Shown: in pieces, positions 44,374 to 53,388 of the stretch | How positions within the stretch are numbered: position 1 is the stretch's first letter | Layout: every line of letters starts with the position of its first letter | From: Polaribacter marinaquae | Lineage (GTDB): Bacteria > Bacteroidota > Bacteroidia > Flavobacteriales > Flavobacteriaceae | Length of the DNA stretch: 64,000 nucleotides | Assembly (NCBI RefSeq): GCF_038019025.1 | Contig: NZ_CP150496.1 | Location: 3,054,001 to 3,118,000, forward strand | Direction of reading: 5' to 3' | Made by a program: the position numbers and the translations under genes | The notes under the pieces: generated by a model | What the model saw: the letters and a program-made list of their open reading frames with translations, nothing else | Database searches by the model: none | Told to the model about the DNA's origin: nothing

Positions 44374-47300
44374 TTATTCTAAAATTATTTTTTTTGTGAT
44401 GTTATTTGTGCTACTCTTTATTTGTAAAAGATAAACTCCTTTAGATAATTTTGGTAATGTAATTTCTGATCTACCATTAGATGTAAAGTTTGTCTTGTAA
44501 ACTTTACTACCAAGAATAGTAAAAATCGATAAGTTAATATCAGAATTAACAATACCGTTAATAGTTACTTTACCTTTAGAACTATAAATAGATATGTTAT
44601 CTAAAACTTCTGTTTCTGTAGCTAATACTTTGGCTCTAGTATGTATGTAGAAATTACCAGTTCCGTTTAAATCTTCTTCTAAAACAATTTTATGTTTGCT
44701 GTTACTATCGCTTAATTTTGTAAATGTATTTTTAGATGTATCTTCTAAATAAACATTTAAACCAGCTGGTAGGTTTTTAATTTCTGTTGAAAATTCAATT
44801 TCTGTTCCAGATTTTGCATTAATTCCTATTGGTATAATCATTGCTTCATGATTACTATTAGGTAAAGATTGGATACTTAATTTTTTCTCATCAGTTTTAG
44901 AAACTAAACCGCTAAAAACTTGAAAATTAGAGCTAACTCCGTTAAAGATTTCTCCATCATAACCATTGTCAAAACCTGTTGTTGTTCCGTCTATATAATA
45001 GATTTCTGTAAATTTAATATTTGTACCGTCTGTAATATTCAATTTAATTTCTGGTCTCTCAGATTTTAAGAATGTATCTGTATTTTGGTGACTTTGTGCA
45101 GCCGCAGAAAAATTGATATCATTAGTATTTTCAACTTCAACAAAAAAGGCTTGTCCTGGTGCTATCTCAAAATTTTGAACAGTTACTCTTGTATCATAAT
45201 CACCTAATCCACCGTTTAAATTTTGATTCCATACCCATAAAGTTTGTGTTTTTAAACTTTTTCCTACACCAGAATTTTGAGTTAAGAAATCGGCACTACT
45301 TAAATAAGAAGTATAAGGATTCGCAACTAAGTTAAAAGAGTTTGTACCCTGAGTTACCGTTCTTGAAACATTTTCGGTATTTATTGTACCTGTAAAGGCT
45401 AAAGTTCCATTGGAAGTTAATCTAGTGGTAAAACCCTTTCCTGGAGCTAACAAATCTGCAGTATCATCACCATTAATTTCATCAACTTGACCAACTTTAT
45501 AATAAGACCATCTTAAAGAATTTGCTTTTGAATTGTCAAAAGGAGCCAAAGCAATGTTTCTATCAGTTCCAGATCCAGATCCTTTAGCAATACTTGGGTG
45601 ATTGTTTGCAAAGTCTACAATAGTCTGTCCTGCTAGTGGAGATCCTATTAAATACCATTTATTTCCATCAATATTTCTATTGTAAACCAGGTTACCTGTT
45701 GCGGTACCATTTACAATTAAAGATGCACCAGATGCTATTGTAAAATTACCTGTATTATCTAAATTACCAGCAACTGTTAAGGATTTATCTGAATTTATAG
45801 TTAAGCTTCCTTCTACAGTAATATCATTAATCGATTTTTGATTGCCATCTAAATATACAGTATTTCCAGAAGGAATTAAAACATTATCTGTTGCTATTGG
45901 TTCTCTATTTAAACTCCAATTAGAAGGTTCAGACCAATTACCAGAAGTAACTGTAAACTCATTAGTAACTTCATCTGTATTAATGGTAATTTCTGTTTCT
46001 TTTTTATAAAAACTACCTACGTTTGGTGCAGTATATGCAATTGTATACGTTCCTGGGGTAGAAGAAGCAACGTTAATTTCTCCGGTAGTAGTGTTTAAGG
46101 CTAAACCAGAAGTTGAAGAAAACTCTCCACCCGAAATTCCTTGTATGATTGGTGTTGTATTAACTCCTTTGATAGAGTAGCTAGTGTTATCATAAGAAAA
46201 ATTAGAAAAATCATTATAATGTAAATCGATAAATTTTTCTAACACTTTAGCGTAATCTCTAGAAAAATAAGGAATTGTAGCTGATCTTCCATCATTTGCT
46301 CTACCGTATAATGATACATATTCGGCACCTACATCTCTAACTCTTCTATTAACTTCTGTCATAATACCATCAATAGTACCACCACCACCGTTTACAGTTC
46401 CACCACCGCCTACAACAGAGTTTGCGTTACTTGTATTACCAGAACCATGTCTAATATTACTATAATAGTCTCCAGCAAAATAAGCATTACTACCAGGATT
46501 CGTATCATCACAAGAACCTTGTCCACCATTTCCAATATGACTTGGTACAGTTCTGTATCCTTCAGTTCTTCCACAACCAGCATGTCCTAAAGCAGCATAT
46601 TCCGAACCTCCGGTAACTTGCATTAAACCTCCAAAACTTTCAGATCCTCTAACTAAATCTTCAAAAGTTAAATTTTGTAAGTTATTTTCAATTAAATTTT
46701 TGATGGTAACTCTTGCTAATTCTGCAGCATTAGTTGATGTATTATTTAAATCCTCATCAAAAGAGCTACTTGGTAAATTATAACCAGCTTCTATTCTTGG
46801 TATCGAGTGACTTTGTCCGTGTAAATCTATATACAAACCTTTACCAAACTTAGTATTCACATCTGCACTTGCTTGATCTATAAAATCATGGTAAGCATCA
46901 AAGTATTCGTTTGCACTTGTATTATTACATGTTGCTACACTTTTAGTTCTGTTTGGATCTAGTTTATTTCTTCTAAGATTATTGATGATTATATAAGGGT
47001 AAACTCCAAATTCATCAAAACACTTTTTTTGTATTTCTCTAATTAAAATATCTGTATTATCATCCATTTCACCAGTACCACAACTTCTAGTGGTTAATTC
47101 ACTCCCCGTAATAGTTCCACCGTGAGGAGCCGAAATAATTACAGGCATTGTACCCGGAATGTATTCTATATATTTTTTTGAAGTATTATGGTATTGAGAT
47201 GTAGCAAAATTGATTGTAATGTTTTGCTGAGAACTACTTTGATCTGGATCGTTTGTAGTATACGTTATTGTATGATTAGCAATAGTAGATTCTGAAAGAT

Positions 47301-47727
47301 CGATAACACCTGTTGTAGCATTGATTACCAAACCGGCTGTTGCAGTAAAAGTACCACCTGTTTCTCCGGTAATTGTAGGAGTTGGGTCTGTGTCTGAAAT
47401 TGAATAACTACTATTTGTGTAAGCAAATGATGCATCATCTAAACCTATATCAAATGCAAAATCAAATTGAATAGCTGTGTTAGCTGAGGCGTTATTAGGA
47501 AAGTTTCCGTCGAAACTAAATGTTTCGGTGTTATTTACAAAAACTTTTCCGTAAGGCCCAGTTCCGTTCCAATCATCACCATATTGATCATAAACTCTTA
47601 TGGTATAATTTCCGTTAGGAAGGTTTACAACTGATGAGTTCTGATTTAAAAAACTTGTGTTTGTTCCATTCCCAAAATTATCATCAATTGATAAAACAAC
47701 TTGATTGGATGAGTTAATAATTTCCAT
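44374..47727 (-). CDS. T9SS protein with N-formylglutamate amidohydrolase-like domain
   Basis: Large protein of at least 1117 residues. N-terminal Asp/Gly-rich beta domain (YTIRVYDQYGDDWNGTGPYG), Ig-like segments, then a domain (~180-510) with VIISAPHGG, DPNRTKSVATCNN, YFDAYHDFI and GLYIDLHGQSH, the pattern of zinc-dependent N-formylglutamate amidohydrolases. Beta-rich regions follow, and the end (SKGVYLLQIKSSTNNITKKIILE) is a T9SS type A sorting signal. The ATG at 47727 leaves no signal peptide. The frame continues upstream through a hydrophobic signal-like stretch (CLVLIIFSQSLSFFSQ) to a TAA at 47854-47856 and then ATG-CCT (47857-47862). The gene may therefore be nonsense-mutated or use a rare start. 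Confidence 0.78.
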   Translation of the reverse strand: MEIINSSNQVVLSIDDNFGNGTNTSFLNQNSSVVNLPNGNYTIRVYDQYGDDWNGTGPYGKVFVNNTETFSFDGNFPNNASANTAIQFDFAFDIGLDDASFAYTNSSYSISDTDPTPTITGETGGTFTATAGLVINATTGVIDLSESTIANHTITYTTNDPDQSSSQQNITINFATSQYHNTSKKYIEYIPGTMPVIISAPHGGTITGSELTTRSCGTGEMDDNTDILIREIQKKCFDEFGVYPYIIINNLRRNKLDPNRTKSVATCNNTSANEYFDAYHDFIDQASADVNTKFGKGLYIDLHGQSHSIPRIEAGYNLPSSSFDEDLNNTSTNAAELARVTIKNLIENNLQNLTFEDLVRGSESFGGLMQVTGGSEYAALGHAGCGRTEGYRTVPSHIGNGGQGSCDDTNPGSNAYFAGDYYSNIRHGSGNTSNANSVVGGGGTVNGGGGTIDGIMTEVNRRVRDVGAEYVSLYGRANDGRSATIPYFSRDYAKVLEKFIDLHYNDFSNFSYDNTSYSIKGVNTTPIIQGISGGEFSSTSGLALNTTTGEINVASSTPGTYTIAYTAPNVGSFYKKETEITINTDEVTNEFTVTSGNWSEPSNWSLNREPIATDNVLIPSGNTVYLDGNQKSINDITVEGSLTINSDKSLTVAGNLDNTGNFTIASGASLIVNGTATGNLVYNRNIDGNKWYLIGSPLAGQTIVDFANNHPSIAKGSGSGTDRNIALAPFDNSKANSLRWSYYKVGQVDEINGDDTADLLAPGKGFTTRLTSNGTLAFTGTINTENVSRTVTQGTNSFNLVANPYTSYLSSADFLTQNSGVGKSLKTQTLWVWNQNLNGGLGDYDTRVTVQNFEIAPGQAFFVEVENTNDINFSAAAQSHQNTDTFLKSERPEIKLNITDGTNIKFTEIYYIDGTTTGFDNGYDGEIFNGVSSNFQVFSGLVSKTDEKKLSIQSLPNSNHEAMIIPIGINAKSGTEIEFSTEIKNLPAGLNVYLEDTSKNTFTKLSDSNSKHKIVLEEDLNGTGNFYIHTRAKVLATETEVLDNISIYSSKGKVTINGIVNSDINLSIFTILGSKVYKTNFTSNGRSEITLPKLSKGVYLLQIKSSTNNITKKIILE

Positions 47728-47829
47728 TTTATTTTCGCCGGAATAACTTGGCCAGTTTACGTTTAAATAAACATTGTTTTGCGAAAAGAAACTTAATGAT
47801 TGTGAAAAAATAATTAAGACAAGACAGTG

Positions 47830-47859
47830 CCTTAAAAAATTAGGGGTAATTTTTTAAGG
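47830..47859. repeat. Perfect 13-bp inverted repeat at the 5' end of the T9SS gene
   Basis: CCTTAAAAAATTA (47830-47842), loop GGGG, TAATTTTTTAAGG (47847-47859). On the minus strand it covers the first codons of the extended reading frame, including the in-frame TAA. A second TTAGGGGTAA copy lies at 47868-47877. It could hide a start site in RNA structure. Confidence 0.6.
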
Positions 47860-47914
47860 CATTTATATTAGGGGTAAAAAAGGTTAATTTAGACTTATGT
47901 TAGAGCAAAAAAAA

Positions 47915-47939
47915 GGCTGTTAACATAAATTTAACAGCC
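47915..47939 (-). terminator. Terminator of the YceI/Psd/FtsH operon
   Basis: GGCTGTTAA (47915-47923) pairs with TTAACAGCC (47931-47939), loop CATAAAT; the minus strand continues with eight T. Confidence 0.88.
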
Positions 47940-47976
47940 AAATATAATATATTTTTTGAATTATTGTTACAAATTT

Positions 47977-48591
47977 TTAGAATTTTGTAGTGATGTTTAG
48001 TGCAACTTCGCTCCAAGTCTTAGAAACTCCGTCAGAACCAGTATGTAAAGCTTCACAAACTTTATTTAAAGAAGCTAAAGCATCTAAGGCATTCCAATTA
48101 CTAACGTCCATTTTACCACTCATGGCAAAAGTATTGTTTACAATTGTGTATTTAAAAGGTACTTTGTTAGATACACCGTTCATTTTAATTGTTGCACTAC
48201 CAATAGAATCATTTTCAATATTTAATTTCCCAGAAAGTAATTTTGTGTCAGACATTACTCCGAAGAAAAACTTCTGAATTTTGTAATCTCTACTAGAATC
48301 TTTTGTAAAAATACTACTAACAGGAATAGAGAATTCTGTATTGTTAATTGCTTCTTTAATTGTTTCTCCAGTACCACCAGAAATTACATCTACTTGTCTA
48401 AATTGACCCCCTACAGGTGTTTTTTCTGTAAATTTATATGCTGTAAAATTAATTTCTTTTTCAGCTTTATTTACAGAAAACTTAGCGATGTCTTCTTTTT
48501 GTGTTGTTTTCGCTGTTGTTTTATCAGATTTACAAGAGATAAAACTGATGTTTGTTGCAACTAATAATAATAAAATAAATGCTTTTTTCAT
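47977..48591 (-). CDS. YceI-like lipoprotein
   Basis: A 204-residue lipoprotein (lipobox ISFISC, Cys ~20) followed by a YceI-type lipocalin-like domain: FSVNKAEKEINFTAYKFTEKTPVGGQF, then FSIPVSSIFTKDSSRDYKIQKFFFG and KMDVSNWNALDALASLN. YceI proteins bind isoprenoid-type lipids in the periplasm. The stop of the acyl-CoA-binding protein gene overlaps its start by 4 nt. It is the last gene of a conserved flavobacterial run beginning at rsfS. Confidence 0.82.
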   Translation of the reverse strand: MKKAFILLLLVATNISFISCKSDKTTAKTTQKEDIAKFSVNKAEKEINFTAYKFTEKTPVGGQFRQVDVISGGTGETIKEAINNTEFSIPVSSIFTKDSSRDYKIQKFFFGVMSDTKLLSGKLNIENDSIGSATIKMNGVSNKVPFKYTIVNNTFAMSGKMDVSNWNALDALASLNKVCEALHTGSDGVSKTWSEVALNITTKF

Positions 48592-48860
48592 TTTGATTGT
48601 TTTTTATTTAATACTGCGTTTGCTAATTTTATATATTCTTGTTTTGCTTCTTCAGAAGACATGTCTTTTAATTGCATCCAAGCATTTAATTTAAATGCAT
48701 TTCTAACATTTAAATCGTTTTCAAAAGGTAAATTACTTCCATAATTAGCTTGTTTGTAATACGCATAAAATTTAAGCATAATATCTGGTGTAACTGCCTC
48801 TTTAAGCTCAGATATTTTAATGAAAGCTTCTTTAAACTCTTTGTCTAAATCACTATTCAT
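48588..48860 (-). CDS. Acyl-CoA-binding protein
   Basis: A 90-residue cytoplasmic four-helix protein of the ACBP family. The conserved pieces are LKFYAYYKQANYGSN (the acyl-CoA-binding motif, normally YxxYKQAT-G) near residue 28 and AWMQLKDMSSEEAKQEYI near residue 60. It carries acyl-CoA esters; here it lies directly after the phospholipid genes psd and cdsA, consistent with a lipid role. It overlaps the YceI gene by 4 nt. Confidence 0.9.
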   Translation of the reverse strand: MNSDLDKEFKEAFIKISELKEAVTPDIMLKFYAYYKQANYGSNLPFENDLNVRNAFKLNAWMQLKDMSSEEAKQEYIKLANAVLNKKQSK

Positions 48861-48865
48861 ATTAT

Positions 48866-49522
48866 TTATTTTCTTGCTACAATTTGTGTGCCTCCTTTTA
48901 CTTTATCACCTAGTTTTACAGCCAATTCTGTACCTAATGGTAAATATAAATCTACTCTAGATCCGAACTTAATAAAACCAGCATCAGTACCTTGCACCAC
49001 TTCTTCTCCTTCTTTTGCGTAGTTTACAATTCTTTTAGCTAAAGCACCTGCAATTTGTCTGTATAAAACTTCTCCTATTACATTGTTTTCGATAACAACC
49101 GTTGTTCTTTCATTTTCTGTAGAAGCTTTTGGATGCCATGCAACTAAATATTTACCTGGATGGTATTTGCTGTATTTAATTATACCGCTCATTGCATATC
49201 TAGTAACGTGTACATTTATAGGAGACATAAAGATAGATACTTGTAATCTTTTATCTTTAAAATATTCTGGTTCTTCTACCTCTTCTATCACAACAACTTT
49301 ACCATCAACTGGCGCAATGATAGTTCTTTCATCTAAAGTGGTAACTCTTTTAGGGTTTCTAAAAAATTGAAGTACTGTAAAAAGCAATATTAGTATCGCT
49401 ATTTGAATAACTTTTACAAGCCAAATAATTTCAATGAATTTATCTGCCAATAAAATACCTGCAATAGATAAAATAAAAGCAATTACAATAATTTTATACC
49501 CTTCTTTATGAAAACGAATCAT
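48866..49522 (-). CDS. psd: Phosphatidylserine decarboxylase family protein
   Basis: Makes phosphatidylethanolamine from phosphatidylserine in the inner membrane. The 218-residue length is that of the short, archaeal-like Psd found in Bacteroidota. Two hydrophobic helices occupy residues 10-50. The decarboxylase part has IIAPVDGKVVVIEEV, SIFMSPINVHVTRYAMSG and AGFIKFGSRVDLYLP; the Gly-Ser in FGSR is the self-cleavage site that creates the pyruvoyl group. It follows cdsA by 2 nt. Confidence 0.92.
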   Translation of the reverse strand: MIRFHKEGYKIIVIAFILSIAGILLADKFIEIIWLVKVIQIAILILLFTVLQFFRNPKRVTTLDERTIIAPVDGKVVVIEEVEEPEYFKDKRLQVSIFMSPINVHVTRYAMSGIIKYSKYHPGKYLVAWHPKASTENERTTVVIENNVIGEVLYRQIAGALAKRIVNYAKEGEEVVQGTDAGFIKFGSRVDLYLPLGTELAVKLGDKVKGGTQIVARK

Positions 49523-49524
49523 AC

Positions 49525-50319
49525 TTAAATAATAAAGTTAATATACAAATATACAAACGGAGCCGCAAATAATAAACTATCTAGCCTATCTAAAATACCT
49601 CCATGACCTGGCATAATATTACCACTGTCTTTAATTTTTGCTTGTCTTTTCAATTTAGATTCTACCAAATCACCAATTGTACCAATTACAGAAACAATTG
49701 TAGCTATGATAAACCAATTTAGTAAAGAAAAATCGTTGTTTAATCTACTAATAAAATATGCTGCCACTAAAGAAAATACAAAACCACCTATAAAACCCTC
49801 GATGGTTTTTTTAGGAGAAACAGAAACAAACAATTTTGTTTTACCAAAGTTTTTACCGACCAAGAAAGCGAAACTATCGTTTACCCAAATAAGGATTAAG
49901 ATAGATATCATTATATAAGGTCTGTACTCTTCATTTACAAAAGGTAATAAAATTAAGAAACAAAAAGAAAAAATAAGATATCTTATTGTTAAGCCTAGTT
50001 TATCTCTTTCTGTTTTAAATTTAATTTCTTTCTTTTTAAATAACTGAAAAATTAAAAATAATGAAGATGCAATATTTATAGCCAAAATAATATTGATAGC
50101 GTAATTGTAAGGTCTTTTAATTATTAGAAATAGCGAAAAACCAAAAAGTAAATAAGCACCTATACTTTTTAATTGAATCATTTTTGAAAGTTCCCAAACG
50201 GCAACAAAACCAAAAAATGCAATTAAAGCCATATAAGATTCTTTAGAAAAAAGAATAGCAGATATAAAAATTAAAACATATATGATTCCAGAAAAACTCC
50301 TTCTTAAAAGGTTGCGCAT
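49525..50319 (-). CDS. cdsA: Phosphatidate cytidylyltransferase
   Basis: Integral membrane enzyme of 264 residues that makes CDP-diacylglycerol from phosphatidate and CTP. About seven to eight hydrophobic helices are visible. Late signature pieces are VSPKKTIEGFIGGF, IGDLVESKLKRQAKIKD and MPGHGGILDRLDSLLFAAPF, which hold the metal- and CTP-binding residues. It is the upstream enzyme of the pathway continued by psd, the next gene. Confidence 0.95.
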   Translation of the reverse strand: MRNLLRRSFSGIIYVLIFISAILFSKESYMALIAFFGFVAVWELSKMIQLKSIGAYLLFGFSLFLIIKRPYNYAINIILAINIASSLFLIFQLFKKKEIKFKTERDKLGLTIRYLIFSFCFLILLPFVNEEYRPYIMISILILIWVNDSFAFLVGKNFGKTKLFVSVSPKKTIEGFIGGFVFSLVAAYFISRLNNDFSLLNWFIIATIVSVIGTIGDLVESKLKRQAKIKDSGNIMPGHGGILDRLDSLLFAAPFVYLYINFII

Positions 50320-50320
50320 A

Positions 50321-50905
50321 TTATAAATCTTCTAACAGCAGCAAATATAAGTTTTTTGTATTACTGTTGCCATAATTTAAAAAATTATCATCTTTTTTAT
50401 TAATTTCATAATTTTTTACTGAAGATATATTTGTTGGCAAAGTATCTTTAGAGTTTGTTTTGATACCTGTTAAACCCTCGCCAGTGTTTCTAACTAGTTG
50501 ACTAGTTGTGGCGTAAACAATAAAGTTTTCTGATAATTCTGATAATTTGGTACTCTTTAATTGATTGGAAGAAAATAAAACTTCTCCTTTATCTGCAATT
50601 AAATGTTCGCATGAAGTAAGAAAAGGAACCGATTTTTTAAAATTACTGTGTATTGCAATTTTATCTTCGTCTATAAATCTGCGTAAATTGTCATTTATTA
50701 GTAAAATTTCTTTCCAATCGTTTTCAGAAAGTATTCTTTTTAGGTTCTCTAAAACCTCTTCTTTCTTTAAACAATATAGAAATTTACCACCTTTTTCTAT
50801 GAAATTATGTACAAAAAGATCATCCAAAGACAAGTTTACTTCTTGTCTTTGGATTTCTTTATCTTCTTTAACCGGTATGTTAAATATCTTTTTTAAAAAA
50901 TTCAT
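50321..50905 (-). CDS. LUD-domain protein (LutC/YkgG type)
   Basis: A 194-residue cytoplasmic protein. The C-terminal part has CEHLIADKGEVLFSS, FIVYATTSQLVRNTGEGLTGI, matching the LUD fold of LutC, a lactate-utilisation subunit. No LutA or LutB is adjacent, and the protein lies between ftsH and cdsA, a fixed place in Flavobacteriia. Its function there is unknown. It starts 21 nt after the ftsH stop and ends one base before cdsA. Confidence 0.8.
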   Translation of the reverse strand: MNFLKKIFNIPVKEDKEIQRQEVNLSLDDLFVHNFIEKGGKFLYCLKKEEVLENLKRILSENDWKEILLINDNLRRFIDEDKIAIHSNFKKSVPFLTSCEHLIADKGEVLFSSNQLKSTKLSELSENFIVYATTSQLVRNTGEGLTGIKTNSKDTLPTNISSVKNYEINKKDDNFLNYGNSNTKNLYLLLLEDL

Positions 50906-50926
50906 TCTTAATTGTCGAATATTAGA

Positions 50927-52912
50927 TTATTCCTCAGTGCTTTCTGCTGCTGGGGGAACATTCGCTTCTTCTTCAATCAATTTTTCTACTTTTACTTCTG
51001 CATCTAATGCTTCAAATGGTCTTTTACCAAATACTTTTTCTAAATCGTCTTTAAAGATAACTTCTTTCTCTAAAAGCAACTCAGCTAAAACTGTTAATTT
51101 TTCCTTATTATTATGTAATAACTCAATAGCTCTTTGGTATTGATTTTCGATTAATTTAGAAATTTCTTCGTCAATTCTTTTTGCAGTATCATCACTATAA
51201 GGCTTCACAAAAGAATCGTTTCCAGAAGAATCGTAATAGGTAACATTACCAACTTCTTCATTTAAACCATAAACCGTTATCATTGCTCTTGCTTGCTTAG
51301 TAACTTTTTCTAAATCACTTAAAGCACCTGTAGATATTTTATTAAAGATGATTTTTTCTGCAGCTCTACCACCAAGTGTAGCACACATTTCATCTAACAT
51401 TTGTTCTGTTTGCACAATTAACCTTTCAGCTGGTAAATACCATGCAGCTCCTAAAGATTGTCCTCTTGGTACAATAGTTACTTTTACTAAGGGTGCAGCA
51501 TGTTCTAACATCCAACTTACTGTTGCATGACCAGCTTCGTGATAAGCAATTACTTTTTTCTCTTTTGGTGTAATTACCTTGTTTTTCTTTTCTAAACCAC
51601 CAACAATTCTATCTACAGCATCTAAAAAGTCTTGATGATGAATCGCAGTTTTACCATTTCTGGCAGCAATTAAAGCAGATTCGTTACACATATTAGCAAT
51701 ATCTGCACCCGAAAAACCAGGTGTTTGTTGTGCTAAAAACTCAACATTTACATCATCTGCTAATTTTAAAGGTTTAATATGAACCTCAAAAATTGCTTTA
51801 CGCTCATTAATATTAGGTAAGTCTACATAGATTTGTCTGTCAAATCGACCAGCACGCATAAGTGCACTATCTAAAACATCTGCTCTGTTGGTTGCAGCAA
51901 TAACAATTACGTTTGTATCTGTACCAAAACCATCCATTTCTGTTAACAGTTGGTTTAATGTGTTTTCTCTTTCATCGTTACCACCTGTCATGCTATTTTT
52001 ACCACGAGCTCTACCAATTGCGTCAATCTCATCAATAAATATTATTGAAGGCGATTTTTGTGCAGCTTGTTTAAACAAATCTCTAACTCTAGAGGCACCA
52101 ACACCAACAAACATCTCTACAAAGTCTGAACCAGATAATGAAAAGAAAGGTACTCCAGCTTCACCTGCAACAGCTTTTGCTAATAAAGTTTTACCTGTTC
52201 CCGGAGGTCCTACTAATAAAGCACCTTTTGGTATTTTACCACCAAGTGAAGTATATTTCTCTGGGTTTTTTAAGAAATCTACAATTTCTTGCACTTCTTC
52301 TTTAGCGCCTTCTAAACCTGCTACATTTTCAAAAGTTGTTTTTACTTTCGTGTCTTTATCAAATAACTTAGCTTTCGATTTACCAATGTTAAAAATTTGG
52401 CCACCACCACCAGAACCAGCACCACCGCCAGACATTCTACGCATAAAGAATAACCAAATAGCAATTAAGATAATAAAAGGTAAAAAACCAATTAAGGTAT
52501 CTAACATGCTTGTTCTACTTTCGTTTTTTAAATCGAAAGTTAAATCGTTTTCTTTTTTAGCTTCTTGTAAGCTGTTTTCAAAATTTTGTAAATCACCAAA
52601 ATTATATTCGTACAAAGAAGATCCTTTTCTGTAAAATGTAGAATTTATTAATTTTTGATATTTCTCTTTCTTAATAGCTTCTTCTTTTATAAAAACCTGA
52701 GCGACGTTGTTATTAACTACAATTATTTTAGAAATATCGTTATCTCTTAAAACTTCATTAAACTCGTTTTTCGAGATGCTTTTAGTAGCTAAGTCACCAC
52801 TGCTAAAAAACTGAAATCCAATTAGTAATACTAAAATTGCACCATAAATCCAATAAGCGTTAAACTTAAATTTTGGTGTATTTGTGTTGTTGTCTTTTTT
52901 ATTTTCGTTCAT
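50927..52912 (-). CDS. ftsH: ATP-dependent zinc metalloprotease FtsH
   Basis: Membrane-bound AAA+ protease of 661 residues for quality control and lipid homeostasis. Two transmembrane helices (YWIYGAILVLLIGFQFF near residue 20; IGFLPFIILIAIWLFFM near residue 140) flank a periplasmic domain. The AAA module has GPPGTGKTLLAKAVAG (Walker A near 233), SIIFIDEIDAIG (Walker B) and the pore loop FVEMFVGVGASRVRDLF. The zinc motif is HEAGH near residue 457. The tail is acidic. It follows rsfS by 20 nt. Confidence 0.98.
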   Translation of the reverse strand: MNENKKDNNTNTPKFKFNAYWIYGAILVLLIGFQFFSSGDLATKSISKNEFNEVLRDNDISKIIVVNNNVAQVFIKEEAIKKEKYQKLINSTFYRKGSSLYEYNFGDLQNFENSLQEAKKENDLTFDLKNESRTSMLDTLIGFLPFIILIAIWLFFMRRMSGGGAGSGGGGQIFNIGKSKAKLFDKDTKVKTTFENVAGLEGAKEEVQEIVDFLKNPEKYTSLGGKIPKGALLVGPPGTGKTLLAKAVAGEAGVPFFSLSGSDFVEMFVGVGASRVRDLFKQAAQKSPSIIFIDEIDAIGRARGKNSMTGGNDERENTLNQLLTEMDGFGTDTNVIVIAATNRADVLDSALMRAGRFDRQIYVDLPNINERKAIFEVHIKPLKLADDVNVEFLAQQTPGFSGADIANMCNESALIAARNGKTAIHHQDFLDAVDRIVGGLEKKNKVITPKEKKVIAYHEAGHATVSWMLEHAAPLVKVTIVPRGQSLGAAWYLPAERLIVQTEQMLDEMCATLGGRAAEKIIFNKISTGALSDLEKVTKQARAMITVYGLNEEVGNVTYYDSSGNDSFVKPYSDDTAKRIDEEISKLIENQYQRAIELLHNNKEKLTVLAELLLEKEVIFKDDLEKVFGKRPFEALDAEVKVEKLIEEEANVPPAAESTEE

Positions 52913-52932
52913 TTTTTATAAAATCTAAAAAT

Positions 52933-53301
52933 TTAAGCTGGTTTTATTTCTGTAATTTTTGCATCTCCCCAAAGACCTTCAATGTCATAAAAATCTCTTG
53001 TTTGTTTTTGAAAGATATGTACTGCAACGTTTACGTAGTCCATTAGAATCCATTCAGCAATATTTTCACCTTCTATGTGCCAAGGCTTATCTTTTAGCTG
53101 TTTGCTTACCATTTTTTGAACCGAACCAGAAATTGCTTTTACTTGTGTGTTGGAGTTACCAGAGCAAATTATAAAATAATCGCAAACGGTATTTTCAATT
53201 TCGCGTAAGTCAAGTAATTGAATATCTTCTCCTTTAACTTCCTCAATTCCCTGAATTATAACAGATATTAAATCATCTGTACTTACTTGTTTATTTGTCA
53301 T
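52933..53301 (-). CDS. rsfS: Ribosomal silencing factor RsfS
   Basis: A 122-residue protein that binds ribosomal protein L14 and blocks subunit joining when nutrients are low. The motifs DYFIICSGNSNTQVKAISG, HIEGENIAEWILMDYVNVAVHIF and FYDIEGLWGDA are the family hallmark. It is the first gene of the rsfS-ftsH-LUD-cdsA-psd-ACBP-YceI run and divergent from birA. A -7 box lies at 53324-53331. Confidence 0.95.
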   Translation of the reverse strand: MTNKQVSTDDLISVIIQGIEEVKGEDIQLLDLREIENTVCDYFIICSGNSNTQVKAISGSVQKMVSKQLKDKPWHIEGENIAEWILMDYVNVAVHIFQKQTRDFYDIEGLWGDAKITEIKPA

Positions 53302-53323
53302 TAATTTTTTTCTAATTTAAACG

Positions 53324-53331
53324 CAAAGTTA
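53324..53331 (-). promoter_or_regulatory. -7 element of the rsfS-ftsH operon
   Basis: The minus strand reads TAACTTTG, matching TAnnTTTG, 22 nt before the rsfS ATG. No clear TTTG is found at -33. Confidence 0.45.
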
Positions 53332-53388
53332 TTATTTTTTTGCGACTATTTTATGTAATATTGAACTTGTTTACACTTTATTTAACAC

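Noticed and set aside
51888..52634. 248-residue frame opposite ftsH
   Set aside because: Antisense shadow of the well-supported ftsH; Pro/Ser-rich nonsense composition.
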